Below, in pieces: positions 8,301 to 16,110 of a stretch of 64,000 nt of DNA (position 1 is the first letter of the stretch; every line of letters begins with the position of its first letter). The translations under genes and the position numbers were made by a program. The stretch is from Polycladospora coralii (GTDB taxonomy: Bacteria > Bacillota > Bacilli > Thermoactinomycetales > Thermoactinomycetaceae). The notes under the pieces are model-generated. The model ran no database searches. It saw only the letters and a list, made by a program, of their open reading frames with translations, and had not been told where the DNA came from. The DNA is taken from positions 62,001-126,000 of the forward strand of contig NZ_JACXAG020000005.1 in the NCBI RefSeq assembly GCF_014773435.2. The letters run 5' to 3'.

Positions 8301-9610
8301 AAAAAACGGCTTATGGTTATGTGAAGAAGTATGGGGAACTGAAACAAATTGAGTATCGTCGTGCCGAAGTGGAACGGTTAGCCCGCGGATGTGAAGGCGT
8401 AAAACGTTCAACGGGTCAGCATCCTGGGGGACTCATGGTTATTCCGCAAGAAAAAGAAGTATTTGATTTTACACCGGCTCAGCATCCAGCGGGCGATGTG
8501 AAATCGGGTGTCATAACGACTCACTTCGATTACAAATCTATTAGTGGGAAGATCTTAAAACTGGACTTGCTCGGGCATACAGCTCCTACTATTCAGCGGA
8601 TGTTAAAACAAGTGACCGGAATTGACCCCACCCAAGTTCCACTAGGGGATCCTAAGGTGATTAGTATCTTTGAGAACACGCGTGCTTTAGGGATTAAACC
8701 GGAGCAGATTAATGGGATCAAACATGGAACGCTTGGTATTCCAGAGTTTGGTACCTACTTTGCCCGTGGGATCTTAGAAGACGCGAAGCCACAAAAATTT
8801 AGTGAATTAGTACGGATTTCAGGACTGTCACACGGTGAAAATGTATGGCAAGGAAATGGACAAGAGTTGATCCAAAACAATGTATGTACCATCTCGGAAG
8901 CGATTTGTTGTCGAGATGACATTATGTTGTATTTGATGCGGATGGGACTTCCTTCTAAGACTTCTTTTACCATTATGGAGAAAGTGAGAAAGGGAAAAGG
9001 CGTCACGGATGAAGAAGTGAGCTTGATGAAAGAGAATGGGATACCTGATTGGTATATCGAATCTTGTCGCCGCATTAAATATATGTTCCCACGTGCCCAT
9101 GCTGCGGCATATGTGACTTCAGCTGTGCGGATTGCTTGGTTCAAGGTGTACTATCCAGCCCAGTTTTATGCGGCCTTATTCTCTACCAAAGTAGGTAACT
9201 TTGATGTGGGTGCTGTGCTCAAAGGGTATGACCATGTTACGCAACTCATTAAAGAGATTAATGAAAAGGGCTTTCAAGCGACCCAAAAAGAGAAGGTATT
9301 CCTATCGATCTTGGAATTGGTACAGGAGATGTATGCACGCGATATTAAGATTCGTCCACCTCATCTCTATCAATCTCATGCCAATAAATTCCTAGTAGAA
9401 GATGGTGAGCTGATTCCCCCATTTGAATCGGTTGCAGGTATTGGAGATAACGTAGCGGTCAACATGATGAAAGCGAGAGACGATGGTAACTACTTATCTA
9501 TTGACGACTTCCAAAGCCGTACCCGTGCCTCTAGCACTGTAGTAGAAGTACTAAAAGGTCTAGCATGCTTCGAAGACCTCCCCCAAAGCAATCAAATGTC
9601 ACTCTTTTAA
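5309..9610 (+). CDS. polC: DNA polymerase III alpha subunit, Gram-positive PolC type
   Basis: 1433 aa, full length for PolC (about 1430-1445). Order: N-terminal domains (1-200), OB fold (about 230-310), split PHP domain starting at VELHLHTSMSAMDG, the inserted DEDDh 3'-5' proofreading exonuclease (about 415-590, with FDVETTGL and HNARFD), PHP remainder, a Cys4 zinc site (CGEC...CPKCG, about 909-935) and the polymerase palm with PDIDLNFD (about 960). It is the leading-strand replicase at the fork. The ATG at 5309 follows GGAGG. No usual neighbour such as proS or rimP is present; it stands with thyA and folA, which supply and depend on dTMP synthesis. Confidence 0.98.
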   Translation: MDGKVAFRNLFRVVELPSEWLETIFRDGEVKKVKVSRKEHAWWIHIHLPQPVEANIWHEFQTKVIAHFGPDIRVYFHFTYQDLQHDVVWEKYKYWIQKQIQENVSASFSAWIGKANWKFEGDQLHLLFPNSVMHELAQQNELETLIHKYYKKITGTSISVHLSTHTQTDTKTQLEAMRQEEEQRLVEQALAEQARAEQMMASEPSPEDVIEKKIGYPINEEPVSISSVQEEERKVVFAGEAFKVEVKELRSGRELLTFNLTDYSDSITCKIFSRDKEDAKVLKSIKDGDWLKVRGSVQFDTFIRDLVLIVKDIEPARSPRHRTDDAAEKRVELHLHTSMSAMDGVIEPKKLLKRVKDWGHQAVAVTDHGVVQAYPEIYEANKKLGLKVLYGMEADIVDDGVSTVMNPVDRGELSEDTYVVFDVETTGLSAVHDTIIEVGAVKMHKGQIIDRFSEFCNPHKKLSPKIVELTKITDDMLVDAPEVDDVIARFLDFIEGSVLVAHNARFDMGFLQEAVRRIQRPPVTHTVLDTLELARTLYPSWKNHRLNTLTKRLDVKLEHHHRAIYDAEATGYVLYKMFEECKEQGMTEITQLNENRNPSDLSRQRPFHAILLVKNQIGMKNLYKLVTMSHLKYFHRNPRIPRSELLKHREGLIIGSACEKGELYEAALNKSPAEAESVARFYDYIEIQPVAINLHLVDKGLVENEERLRAANRLLVKIGEKLNKPVVATGNTHYLDEDDAIYRQIIVHNQIGARPPNVFPEAHFRTTDEMLKEFSYLGSEKAYEVVVTNTHLVKDWVEDEIKPYPEETFAPSLEGAEEELQSICYNTAHEWYGNPLPENVQTRLDRELGSIIKHKYSTLYMISQKIVNKSLEDGYIVGSRGSVGSSFVATLSRISEVNPLPPHYRCGECKHNEFILDGTYESGFDLPDKACPKCGQEKLLKDGHDIPFETFLGFEADKEPDIDLNFDSEYQPRAHSYTEELFGKKYIYRAGSINTVQEKTAYGYVKKYGELKQIEYRRAEVERLARGCEGVKRSTGQHPGGLMVIPQEKEVFDFTPAQHPAGDVKSGVITTHFDYKSISGKILKLDLLGHTAPTIQRMLKQVTGIDPTQVPLGDPKVISIFENTRALGIKPEQINGIKHGTLGIPEFGTYFARGILEDAKPQKFSELVRISGLSHGENVWQGNGQELIQNNVCTISEAICCRDDIMLYLMRMGLPSKTSFTIMEKVRKGKGVTDEEVSLMKENGIPDWYIESCRRIKYMFPRAHAAAYVTSAVRIAWFKVYYPAQFYAALFSTKVGNFDVGAVLKGYDHVTQLIKEINEKGFQATQKEKVFLSILELVQEMYARDIKIRPPHLYQSHANKFLVEDGELIPPFESVAGIGDNVAVNMMKARDDGNYLSIDDFQSRTRASSTVVEVLKGLACFEDLPQSNQMSLF

Positions 9611-9640
9611 CGGTGTGTGTTTACACACGATGATTACACA

Positions 9641-9667
9641 TGGTCAAGGAACATGCTTCCTTGACCA
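9641..9667 (+). terminator. 11-bp hairpin between polC and thyA
   Basis: TGGTCAAGGAA pairs perfectly with TTCCTTGACCA around a 5-base loop. No T-run follows, so it may stabilise the polC message end rather than stop transcription; thyA begins 21 bases later. Confidence 0.55.
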
Positions 9668-9688
9668 TAAACAAGTGGAGGAGCACCA

Positions 9689-10525
9689 TTGTCTAAAACA
9701 GATCAAATTTATAATCAGTTAGTAAACGATATCTTAGAAAACGGAATATGGGATAAAGATCAAAACGTACGAACAAAATGGGCAGATGGGACACCAGCTC
9801 ATACGAAAAGCATCATTGGCAGACAACTTCACTTTGATGGTACGGAGGTTCCCATTCTTACGACAAAATATGTCCCACCCAAAACGCCTATTATCGAAGC
9901 GCTGTGGTTTTTCGTAGAAAAAACGAGTGATTGTTCATATCTTGATGAGCATAACGTGAAAATTTGGAAAGAATGGGCCAATGCCGACAATCATATCGGT
10001 AAAAGCTACGGTTATCAGGCAGGAAAGAAAGTGCGTCAGTTAAACGGGGCAATGGTCGATCAAATCGATTATCTCATTCACCAGCTCAGGCATAACCCAG
10101 CAAGCCGGAGACATATGACAACCTGGTGGAACATCGACGATCTCGATCAAATGGAGCTTGAACCTTGTTGGCATAGCACGCAATGGCTCGTGAAAGCAGG
10201 TAAACTCCATTTAATTGTGACGAGTCGATCGGCAGATGTTTTTTTGGGACTACCTTTTAACATCTACCAGTATTATGTTGTTTTGCGGGCTGTCGCTCAG
10301 GTTACAAATTTAGAAGTAGGCACCATGACCTGTAATTTGGGTGATGTCCACATTTATGATCGACATATCGATATCATTCAAGAGCAAATGGCGTTACCTG
10401 AATTTCAAGCGCCTACGCTTTGGATCAATCCAAACGTGAAGGAAATGAATGACTTTACCATAGAGGACTTCAAATTAGTCGATTACAAGCATGGCCCGAA
10501 ATTAAAAGCAGAAGTAGCGATTTAA
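9689..10525 (+). CDS. thyA: Thymidylate synthase, ThyA family
   Basis: 278 aa starting at TTG 9689 behind GGAGG. It methylates dUMP to dTMP using methylene-tetrahydrofolate. The catalytic cysteine lies in LEPCWHSTQW (about residue 160), with the arginine pair in NPASRRHM, the dUMP-binding stretch SRSADVFLGLPFNIYQYY, and LGDVHIYDRH near the end. The length and the insert-rich N-terminal half resemble the Bacillus subtilis ThyA rather than the 264-aa E. coli-like type. The dihydrofolate it releases is recycled by folA, 95 bases downstream. Confidence 0.95.
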   Translation: MSKTDQIYNQLVNDILENGIWDKDQNVRTKWADGTPAHTKSIIGRQLHFDGTEVPILTTKYVPPKTPIIEALWFFVEKTSDCSYLDEHNVKIWKEWANADNHIGKSYGYQAGKKVRQLNGAMVDQIDYLIHQLRHNPASRRHMTTWWNIDDLDQMELEPCWHSTQWLVKAGKLHLIVTSRSADVFLGLPFNIYQYYVVLRAVAQVTNLEVGTMTCNLGDVHIYDRHIDIIQEQMALPEFQAPTLWINPNVKEMNDFTIEDFKLVDYKHGPKLKAEVAI

Positions 10526-10620
10526 AAGGGTAAGGAGCAGTAGTGTTGATTATCCAAAATACACGACTCTAAAATGGAAAAATAATGAAAATCAACACAT
10601 TTGGGTAAGGAGATACGAAT

Positions 10621-11124
10621 ATGTTTGCAATCATTGTAGCCAAAGATCGAAATGGTGTAATCGGCAAAGATGGGGATATGCCATGGGGAAGAAGTTTGCC
10701 TGCCGATCTGCAACATTTTAAAAAGCTTACCGTTGGAAAAACGGTTATTATGGGGCATAACACAGCCCGTTCGATTATTCAATCTCTGGGAAAACTGTTA
10801 CCAGATCGAAAAAATATTATTTTATCGAGGCAAAAAGACCTACATTTCCCTTATCCCAATAGTGATACGATGACCTTTGATGAGGTTCTACAAATGAAAT
10901 TGAAAGAACCGGTCTTTGTAATCGGTGGGGAACAAATCTACCAGTTATTCGCTCCCCATGTCACAAAAGCCTATATCACGGAGATTGATTACGATTTTGA
11001 TGGGGATACCTATTTCCCCAACCTTCCTGGTGATTGGAAGCAAGTTGCATCCACGACACACAAGAAAGATGAGAAAAATAAATACGACTGCACTTTTTAT
11101 GAATATGAGAAACGGTCAGTATAG
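10621..11124 (+). CDS. folA: Dihydrofolate reductase
   Basis: 167 aa. It reduces dihydrofolate to tetrahydrofolate with NADPH. Markers in order: MFAIIVAKDRNGVIGKDGDMPWG with the substrate loop, the acidic residue in LPADLQHFKKLT, GKTVIMGHNTARSI, PDRKNIILSR and PVFVIGGEQIYQLF (NADPH-binding glycines). AAGGAG lies before the ATG. It is probably cotranscribed with thyA, as in many Bacillota, and is followed by a clear terminator. Confidence 0.95.
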   Translation: MFAIIVAKDRNGVIGKDGDMPWGRSLPADLQHFKKLTVGKTVIMGHNTARSIIQSLGKLLPDRKNIILSRQKDLHFPYPNSDTMTFDEVLQMKLKEPVFVIGGEQIYQLFAPHVTKAYITEIDYDFDGDTYFPNLPGDWKQVASTTHKKDEKNKYDCTFYEYEKRSV

Positions 11125-11131
11125 CAGTGGA

Positions 11132-11165
11132 AAGTAGGTAGTGTCCCCCATACTACCTACTTTTT
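11132..11165 (+). terminator. Rho-independent terminator of thyA-folA
   Basis: AAGTAGGTAGT (11132-11142) pairs perfectly with ACTACCTACTT (11152-11162), followed by T residues. Confidence 0.9.
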
Positions 11166-11237
11166 GTCGTAAAAAAGGATAGCTGTATCGGAATGGCATG
11201 CAGGTTTATCCTACCCTACCCAGGTCGTTCCATGTGA

Positions 11238-11330
11238 TCTATCATTGAGCGGGAAACGGTAGCCAGATTAAAGAAATATGGACTACGCGAGTTTGATATC
11301 ACTTATTTGGATGAAATAACGACTAATTAA
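11238..11330 (+). pseudogene. Short coding relic without a start
   Basis: An open stretch of 30 codons reading IERETVARLKKYGLREFDIT and ending LDEITTN at a TAA. An in-frame TGA lies just upstream and no start codon is available. It looks like the C-terminal end of a lost gene; I do not recognise the parent. Confidence 0.3.
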
Positions 11331-11343
11331 TCAGTAGCAAGTG

Positions 11344-11387
11344 GCCTACTACGAAGAGATATAAACGCCTTATCGGGGTGGGCTTTT
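11344..11387 (+). terminator. Imperfect hairpin with T-run
   Basis: GCCTACTACGA pairs with TCGGGGTGGGC (two G-U pairs, one mismatch) and TTTT follows. A related hairpin with similar sequence lies at 13441-13480, so this may be a small repeated terminator. The region from 11166 to 11521 otherwise holds only the coding relic. Confidence 0.5.
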
Positions 11388-11521
11388 AATAGCAAGATGA
11401 TGGGAAGGAAGATATATTGAAGTCAATCAAACAGTCAGAACAAATTGCAAATGAAGAAGGTTGCCTTTACCTATGTAATTGTATTATTATGAATGATATA
11501 AAAATAAAAGGAGGAAAATTA

Positions 11522-11923
11522 TTGTTTAAAAAAATAGATGAGATGCATATGCATATTACATTTCGAGCTTTAAGATTACAATCCATGTTTTATCAGTTGG
11601 CATTGCTGAGTTTAGTTTTTTATGAAGGAATTATTTTAAGAGAATTGACAACTTCATTCATTATTTTGATCGCTGGAAACATGATCTTTTTTTCTACCCA
11701 GTATGTTTTGGCAAAAAAACGGCAAAAAATAATGGAAAATAAATTGAAAGCATTTCGAAATCGAGCTGGTTTTACACAACAAGAGCTAGCTCATCGTGTG
11801 GATGTTTCAGTTCGAACCATTGCTGCAATTGAAAATGGTCATTACAAACCCACCCTTGAATTAGCACTTAAAATAAGTAAACAGCTAGGGGAACCGATTG
11901 AAAGGATTTTTGCAATAGATTAA
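11522..11923 (+). CDS. Membrane-anchored Xre-family HTH regulator
   Basis: 133 aa from the TTG at 11522, preceded by AGGAGG at 11509-11514; the frame is open further upstream to 11417 but without a ribosome site. Two transmembrane segments (about residues 20-65: MFYQLALLSLVFYEGIIL and FIILIAGNMIFFSTQYVLA) come before a classic HTH_3 domain (KAFRNRAGFTQQELAHRVDVSVRTI, AAIENGHYKPTLELALKIS). A DNA-binding domain held at the membrane suggests a regulator that senses an envelope or peptide signal. Its target may be the small membrane-protein genes just downstream; this is inference. Confidence 0.8.
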   Translation: MFKKIDEMHMHITFRALRLQSMFYQLALLSLVFYEGIILRELTTSFIILIAGNMIFFSTQYVLAKKRQKIMENKLKAFRNRAGFTQQELAHRVDVSVRTIAAIENGHYKPTLELALKISKQLGEPIERIFAID

Positions 11924-12079
11924 ATGAGATGATTTGAACAAACATTCCCCACTTCAATAGTCATGTGGATTCAATGCTGGATTTCGAGATTAGCGTGTAT
12001 ATTTAAAGGCTAGTTTGAGAGTAAGTGGTCAGGAAGCATTTAAGAGGTATACGAACACTTAAACGATTGGAAGAGAGAA

Positions 12080-12337
12080 ATGAAAACAACACAGTCATCC
12101 GTATTAGAACTAAGTTTAATCCCAGTGACGATGTTGCTAGCGAAAATGATTAGTGAATGGTCTGTTTCCTTTTGGTATGCCATGCCGATTATATGCATCT
12201 TAATATTTCTACATCTTAAGATGATTACATGGATTCCAAAACATTACTGGTTTAGTAGACCTGTAATACCTAGAGGGCTAACTGGTCTAGCTGTAGCAGT
12301 TATTATGTTTATTGTGCTATATACTATTTCTGAGTAG
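12080..12337 (+). CDS. Small hypothetical membrane protein (85 aa)
   Basis: Three hydrophobic segments (roughly residues 8-25, 29-50 and 66-83) account for most of the protein; the loop between the second and third is basic (WIPKHYWFSRPVIPRG). GGAAGAGAG precedes the ATG. I recognise no family. It follows the membrane-anchored HTH gene by 156 bases and may be regulated with it. Confidence 0.6.
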   Translation: MKTTQSSVLELSLIPVTMLLAKMISEWSVSFWYAMPIICILIFLHLKMITWIPKHYWFSRPVIPRGLTGLAVAVIMFIVLYTISE

Positions 12338-12544
12338 ATCAAGTATGCGTTTCATAAGTTGTCGGATTCGGATTTAATGATAAATAAATCGTTATTCACA
12401 TTCATGACCAATTAGGATGATCAAAACGTACCTACTTGAGCGTTAATTGAGTAGCAATTATGAAATTGACTATATCACTAGAGATAATAAAATAAATGTA
12501 TTATCATTATATGTAATTATATTTTGATATAACAGGTGAATGAT

Positions 12545-12889
12545 ATGGATATAGTTAAAAAAAGAGGAATTATACTTTCTATTCTGCTATGGTGTATGAT
12601 CATAGGCTACGCATTGGGAATGATTCCGTCAATCATACTAGTGAGCATGGATATATCCAATTGGTTTCTCCTTCCCACAATGATTTTTATGCTTATTGTA
12701 TCCGTTAGTATCCTCATAGGAAAACGATGGGCAGTATATGCATATTTTATATACACACTTACTTCGATCCCCATAGCTATTTATCTTAATCCAGATATTT
12801 TATTGGAGTATAATCGTTTTTACCGAGATATTATCAACGCGCTAATCCTGTTTTTCTTGATAAAACGCAAATGGCATCATTTTGATTAA
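12545..12889 (+). CDS. Small hypothetical membrane protein (114-117 aa)
   Basis: Four predicted transmembrane segments: IILSILLWCMIIGYALG, WFLLPTMIFMLIVSVSILI, WAVYAYFIYTLTSIPIAIY and IINALILFFLIK. The ATG at 12545 follows AGGTGA at 12535; a GTG at 12536 in the same frame is the other candidate start. No family recognised. It ends in a basic tail (KRKWHHFD), so the C-terminus is likely cytoplasmic. Confidence 0.6.
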   Translation: MDIVKKRGIILSILLWCMIIGYALGMIPSIILVSMDISNWFLLPTMIFMLIVSVSILIGKRWAVYAYFIYTLTSIPIAIYLNPDILLEYNRFYRDIINALILFFLIKRKWHHFD

Positions 12890-12948
12890 AATGTTTTGAC
12901 AAGAATGCAATATTTCTTAATATATGGTCAACATAAGTGCTTACAACG

Positions 12949-12973
12949 AAAAGCGGGGGAAACCTCGCTTTTT
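12949..12973 (+). terminator. Rho-independent terminator
   Basis: AAAAGCGGGG and CCTCGCTTTTT form a GC-rich stem around GAAA with a T-run. Confidence 0.85.
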
Positions 12974-12975
12974 AA

Positions 12976-13016
12976 TTTGAGATAATCGTGAGACTATTTT
13001 GAGACAATCGTGAGAC
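12976..13016 (+). promoter_or_regulatory. Tandem 19-bp direct repeats upstream of the 107-aa gene
   Basis: TTTGAGAYAATCGTGAGAC occurs at 12976-12994 and 12998-13016, a 22-bp period (two helical turns), with one difference. TATAAT follows at about 13037-13042 and the gene begins at 13074. The spacing fits a paired regulator site next to a promoter. Confidence 0.5.
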
Positions 13017-13073
13017 CATGAAACACGACAACTAACTTATAATTAAGATAGACCAAACAAAGGAGATGTTTAT

Positions 13074-13397
13074 ATGTCCAACCGATTAATGAACACAAGA
13101 GAAATTTCAATTGGAGAGCTTTTACACTACTACACTAAAGATGGAGACCATCCAGAGATTGATGCTGGTAAAGAATATCCAGCTATGTTAGTGAATATAA
13201 GAACAGAAGGACCGTTAGATTTTCCAGTACATGATATTATGGTTTTCACTGAAAAAGGTATATTAATCAAAAATGATGTTTCGATTAGCTTTTTTGGAAA
13301 TAAGAAACAGGGAGGCGCTACATTCACTCCAGGAACATTTACACGATATAATTTCGTAGAAACATTAGGATTAAGCAACAAATTAATTGAATTATAG
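13074..13397 (+). CDS. Hypothetical protein (107 aa)
   Basis: A soluble protein with no signal peptide or membrane segment. AAAGGAGATG before the ATG is an excellent ribosome site. Visible stretches are GELLHYYTKDGDHPEIDAGK, YPAMLVNIRTEGPLDFPVHD and GGATFTPGTFTRYNFVETLG. I recognise no family. A pair of direct repeats upstream suggests it is regulated. A short hairpin begins right after the stop (about 13396-13418). Confidence 0.65.
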   Translation: MSNRLMNTREISIGELLHYYTKDGDHPEIDAGKEYPAMLVNIRTEGPLDFPVHDIMVFTEKGILIKNDVSISFFGNKKQGGATFTPGTFTRYNFVETLGLSNKLIEL

Positions 13398-13440
13398 AGC
13401 GGAGGCAACCTTGCTTTTATCATGAGTAAATATATACACC

Positions 13441-13480
13441 CACCACGAAAAGGTATACACGCTTTATCATGGTGAGCTTT
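13441..13480 (+). terminator. Hairpin related to the one at 11344
   Basis: CACCACGA-AAAG pairs with CTTT-A-TCATGGTG and is followed by GCTTT. The sequence resembles the 11344-11387 hairpin over its whole length. Confidence 0.5.
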
Positions 13481-13499
13481 AACATTCTACTCGATGAGA

Positions 13500-14765
13500 T
13501 TAATCATATACTTGCACTTTGGCATACGTAGATGTGTTGTGATCTTTTGTTAGATAAAACTCAGCAGCTTTGTTTGTTCCATCTACAAAGCGATTAATAT
13601 CTTTAACATTATAAGTTACGCCTTTCTTTAAATAGATCTTTTTGACGAGATCATCCGCATTATCTGGATCATCTTCCCATACGGTATAGTAACCTTCTGG
13701 TCCACTCAGCAACTTAAATCCCACATCCCCACCAGTCGAATGACGGACAGGGCTTTGCATTTTGAATTCAACGGGTGCGCCTACTGGATCCCATTCTCCG
13801 TTAGGAGCAGCAGAACCTCCAGAGGAGAGGCTAAATCCATTGAAATAGCCTACACTATCAGAAGCCGTGTCGCCCGCTTGTTTCCGCCGGTTGGTGTTGA
13901 ACCAAAGCTTGTCTCCGTTGGCAATCCCCACACCTTCGATCTCGAATAGATCAGCGTATTTCTTAGATGTAATACGAAAGGATAGGTCATCATCAGCTTT
14001 AATGGTTCCTGAAGCACGAGAGATATTACGATAGACGAGTACAATACTTACATTTTTGTAAGTCATGGGAAAATATAAGGTATCTTTGTGTAACCCGATT
14101 CCTTGGGTAGCATACGAATCGATATTTGATATCGTGCTGCCATTAACACGTGCATCTTTCACATTTAGATTAAAGGCATGGTCTACATTGATCGTACCAC
14201 TATTTGCAGTGAGGGGAAGTTTACCTTTGTAAAATTTTGTTTTTGTTTTAAAGAGGAAGTGTATGTTATTCGCATCTTTGCTCATAATCTTCACGCCGGA
14301 CATGGCTTTATCTGCGCCATTATACTTGATTGTGTAGTTCCCTACTTTATAGTAGGTTGTACCTACATACTTTAGCTTGACTAAGCTTAAACTCCCTTTT
14401 TTCATCGTAACGATGAACATATAATACTCGCCATTGATTTTACTAAGCGCCATGTCGTTGCCATGCCCTAGAAAGTCAGCATAATATCTATTTACAATAC
14501 TGGTACCGTTCTTCATAAGTGTAGTCGTTCCATCACTCATTTTCGTACGGTAAATGACTCCCGCGGTATCATCACCATTCACTTTGACGGAGTATGTGTA
14601 GGTAGATCCCACGCCAAATCCTTGTGTAGCGTAGCTACCATGGGCATTGCCAAGTGATGAAACTGTCGTATACGTATTGTAATAGGCTGCACTCACTGAA
14701 TCAGGCACCATCATCACGGTGCTAAACATAATACATGTGATGATAAAAAGCTTCGTGTGATGCAT
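13500..14765 (-). CDS. Secreted propeller-like protein with C-terminal NGEWD/STGGD module
   Basis: 421 aa from the ATG at 14765 (AGGAGG five bases upstream). Residues 1-28 are a signal peptide ending VSA-AYY. The main domain carries repeated blocks such as SYATQGFGVGSTYTYSVKVN and SYATQGIGLHKDTLYFPMTY, and FLGHGNDMALSKINGEYYMF, which recall helveticin-J/bulb-like beta-propellers; this assignment is weak. The last 100 residues begin with NGEWDPVG and include HSTGGD, a module also found as the small secreted protein encoded at 16111-16464. Extracellular; role unknown, possibly wall-active or bacteriocin-like. Confidence 0.7.
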   Translation of the reverse strand: MHHTKLFIITCIMFSTVMMVPDSVSAAYYNTYTTVSSLGNAHGSYATQGFGVGSTYTYSVKVNGDDTAGVIYRTKMSDGTTTLMKNGTSIVNRYYADFLGHGNDMALSKINGEYYMFIVTMKKGSLSLVKLKYVGTTYYKVGNYTIKYNGADKAMSGVKIMSKDANNIHFLFKTKTKFYKGKLPLTANSGTINVDHAFNLNVKDARVNGSTISNIDSYATQGIGLHKDTLYFPMTYKNVSIVLVYRNISRASGTIKADDDLSFRITSKKYADLFEIEGVGIANGDKLWFNTNRRKQAGDTASDSVGYFNGFSLSSGGSAAPNGEWDPVGAPVEFKMQSPVRHSTGGDVGFKLLSGPEGYYTVWEDDPDNADDLVKKIYLKKGVTYNVKDINRFVDGTNKAAEFYLTKDHNTSTYAKVQVYD

Positions 14766-15020
14766 GATTCCTCCTGAGGTATGTTTCATATATCATGCCT
14801 CCATAAATCATAATGGTAGGTTTCGAAACAAAACCGCTCCCAAATGCGTTGGTTTTGCTTCATACCATTTAAGTGTATCGCACTTTGTTCTGTAACGTAT
14901 GTTAAAAAGTGTTAAAAAGCATCATTTTTCAATCTAGCAAGATCCATTTCAACTTTTAGAGATAGAATTGATTCCGAGTACTCAAGTATGATAATAGATT
15001 TAGCAGAATTAACATAAATA
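14766..15020. other. Upstream region of the secreted protein gene
   Basis: About 255 AT-rich bases with the ribosome site of the minus-strand gene next to 14770 and no coding relic that I can see. Confidence 0.4.
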
Positions 15021-15050
15021 AAAACGGTGCTCTTGACTAGGAGCCGTTTT
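15021..15050. terminator. Hairpin at the end of the broken gene
   Basis: AAAACGG-TG-CTC pairs with GAGCCGTTTT; A and T tracts on both sides make it usable on either strand. It overlaps the last codons of the minus-strand pseudogene. Confidence 0.65.
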
Positions 15051-15837
15051 CGCCATTCAGTTTACGTTTGATGTCTTCAATCTCCCGATCTACTTCAGAT
15101 TGTTTATACACCCAATCATGCATGAGATCTGATACAGTAGCAAAATCTTGGTCTACATTCTTTTCTAGTCGTTCAATCCATTCATCTTGTTTTTTTAAAG
15201 CTCATATATGGCCTGCAGGATGTTACTACCATTCTAACTTGTCTGAATTATATTGCGTAGCACTTAATCCTCTCGTACAACGTCTGTAAGTACATCTTTA
15301 GCGCCTCTGTCGCCTTTATTTTGTGCCAAGTTATTAAGATAGTCCATCATAGGTCTTTCCATGTAATAAATAGCGGTTGTGAATTCAAATAAACATAAAA
15401 TATGATCTTGAATCTGGCTCTCTTCAAGGTTCGTTTTGATTGGTGTATGTAAAAGTTACGAACTTCTTTAAGCTCAGCATTTAATTTGACAGTGTGGTCT
15501 GAGTTAATTGAGATGTTCTAACAAGTATTTTTCAAAATCAGAGTTCGTGTACAAGCGACGTTTTGAAAATAGATCATCATCTTCCGGGTAGTATTCGGAT
15601 GTGATCAACATATTACGCGCAGCAGTATGGATTGCGATACGTCTAAGATGAGGTGTAATCACTTTTTGAGTATGTCCCATAGCTACAACGCAGATATCGT
15701 GCGATGTCATCAATTGTGAGATCAAAACCTTTTTCTCTGATTAGTTCCATATATGCTTCTACAATCGAAATCGCCGTTCTGCCCTTACCATTTACAGTTA
15801 TCAATTTATCTAATTTATTCAGATCCGCTATGTTCAT
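15037..15837 (-). pseudogene. Frameshifted gene for an HTH/coiled-coil protein
   Basis: Pieces in successive frames join into one protein of about 270 aa: MNIADLNKLDKLITVNGKGR, then an HTH-like stretch TIDDIARYLRCSYG, a shift into TQKVITPHLRRIAIHTAARN up to KYLLEHLN, a shift into SINSDHTVKLNAELKEVRNF, a shift into ESQIQDHILCLFEFTTAIYY ending VREDstop, and after an unreadable patch a coiled-coil tail (DEWIERLEKNVDQDFATVSD... EIEDIKRKLNGE). At least three frameshifts and a stop are needed, so the gene is dead. The combination of an N-terminal HTH and C-terminal coiled coil is like plasmid or phage accessory DNA-binding proteins. Family not identified. Confidence 0.7.
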
Positions 15838-15877
15838 CTAAGAACACTCCACATGTTAGGGTTAACTTTAATCAATT

Positions 15878-16017
15878 TCAGAAAGTGCCATCAAAAAAGA
15901 CCTCGCTAGAGAGCATCAAAAGGGCCTTGCGTACAAAATTGGGCACGGTTTCATCAGACTGCTTCGGGAGCTGAATCGGTTCGAATTCGGTGGTTGTGGT
16001 TGCTTTTTAAGGATTGG
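15878..16017 (-). pseudogene. Relic of a second copy of the DUF559-type nuclease gene (3' end only)
   Basis: The minus strand encodes TEFEPIQLPKQSDETVPNFV followed by RKAL, which aligns with the end of the intact protein at 17856-18593 (NEISDNDDMKEVPEFVRQAI). The stretch after it also matches (CTCGC-AGAGAGCATC at about 15900 and 17842), including a terminator-like hairpin with T-run. Nothing of the nuclease domain is left. A duplication followed by decay is the simplest reading. Confidence 0.65.
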
Positions 16018-16029
16018 TTTAACACATAA

Positions 16030-16060
16030 GAATCGCATCCCAATAATTAGGATGCGATTC
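16030..16060. terminator. Hairpin downstream of the small secreted protein gene
   Basis: GAATCGCATCC pairs perfectly with GGATGCGATTC around a 9-base loop. It lies 50 bases after the stop codon of the minus-strand gene at 16111. Confidence 0.7.
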
Positions 16061-16110
16061 GAAACTTATTGAGTAATAACATTCAATCAATTAATTGTTT
16101 AAATATATTA

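Noticed and set aside
15200-15300. Similarity to the 23S rRNA sarcin-ricin loop (TACGAGAGGA on the minus strand)
   Set aside because: Only about ten bases match, the flanks do not, and the stretch is better read as coding sequence of the broken gene (ending VREDstop).
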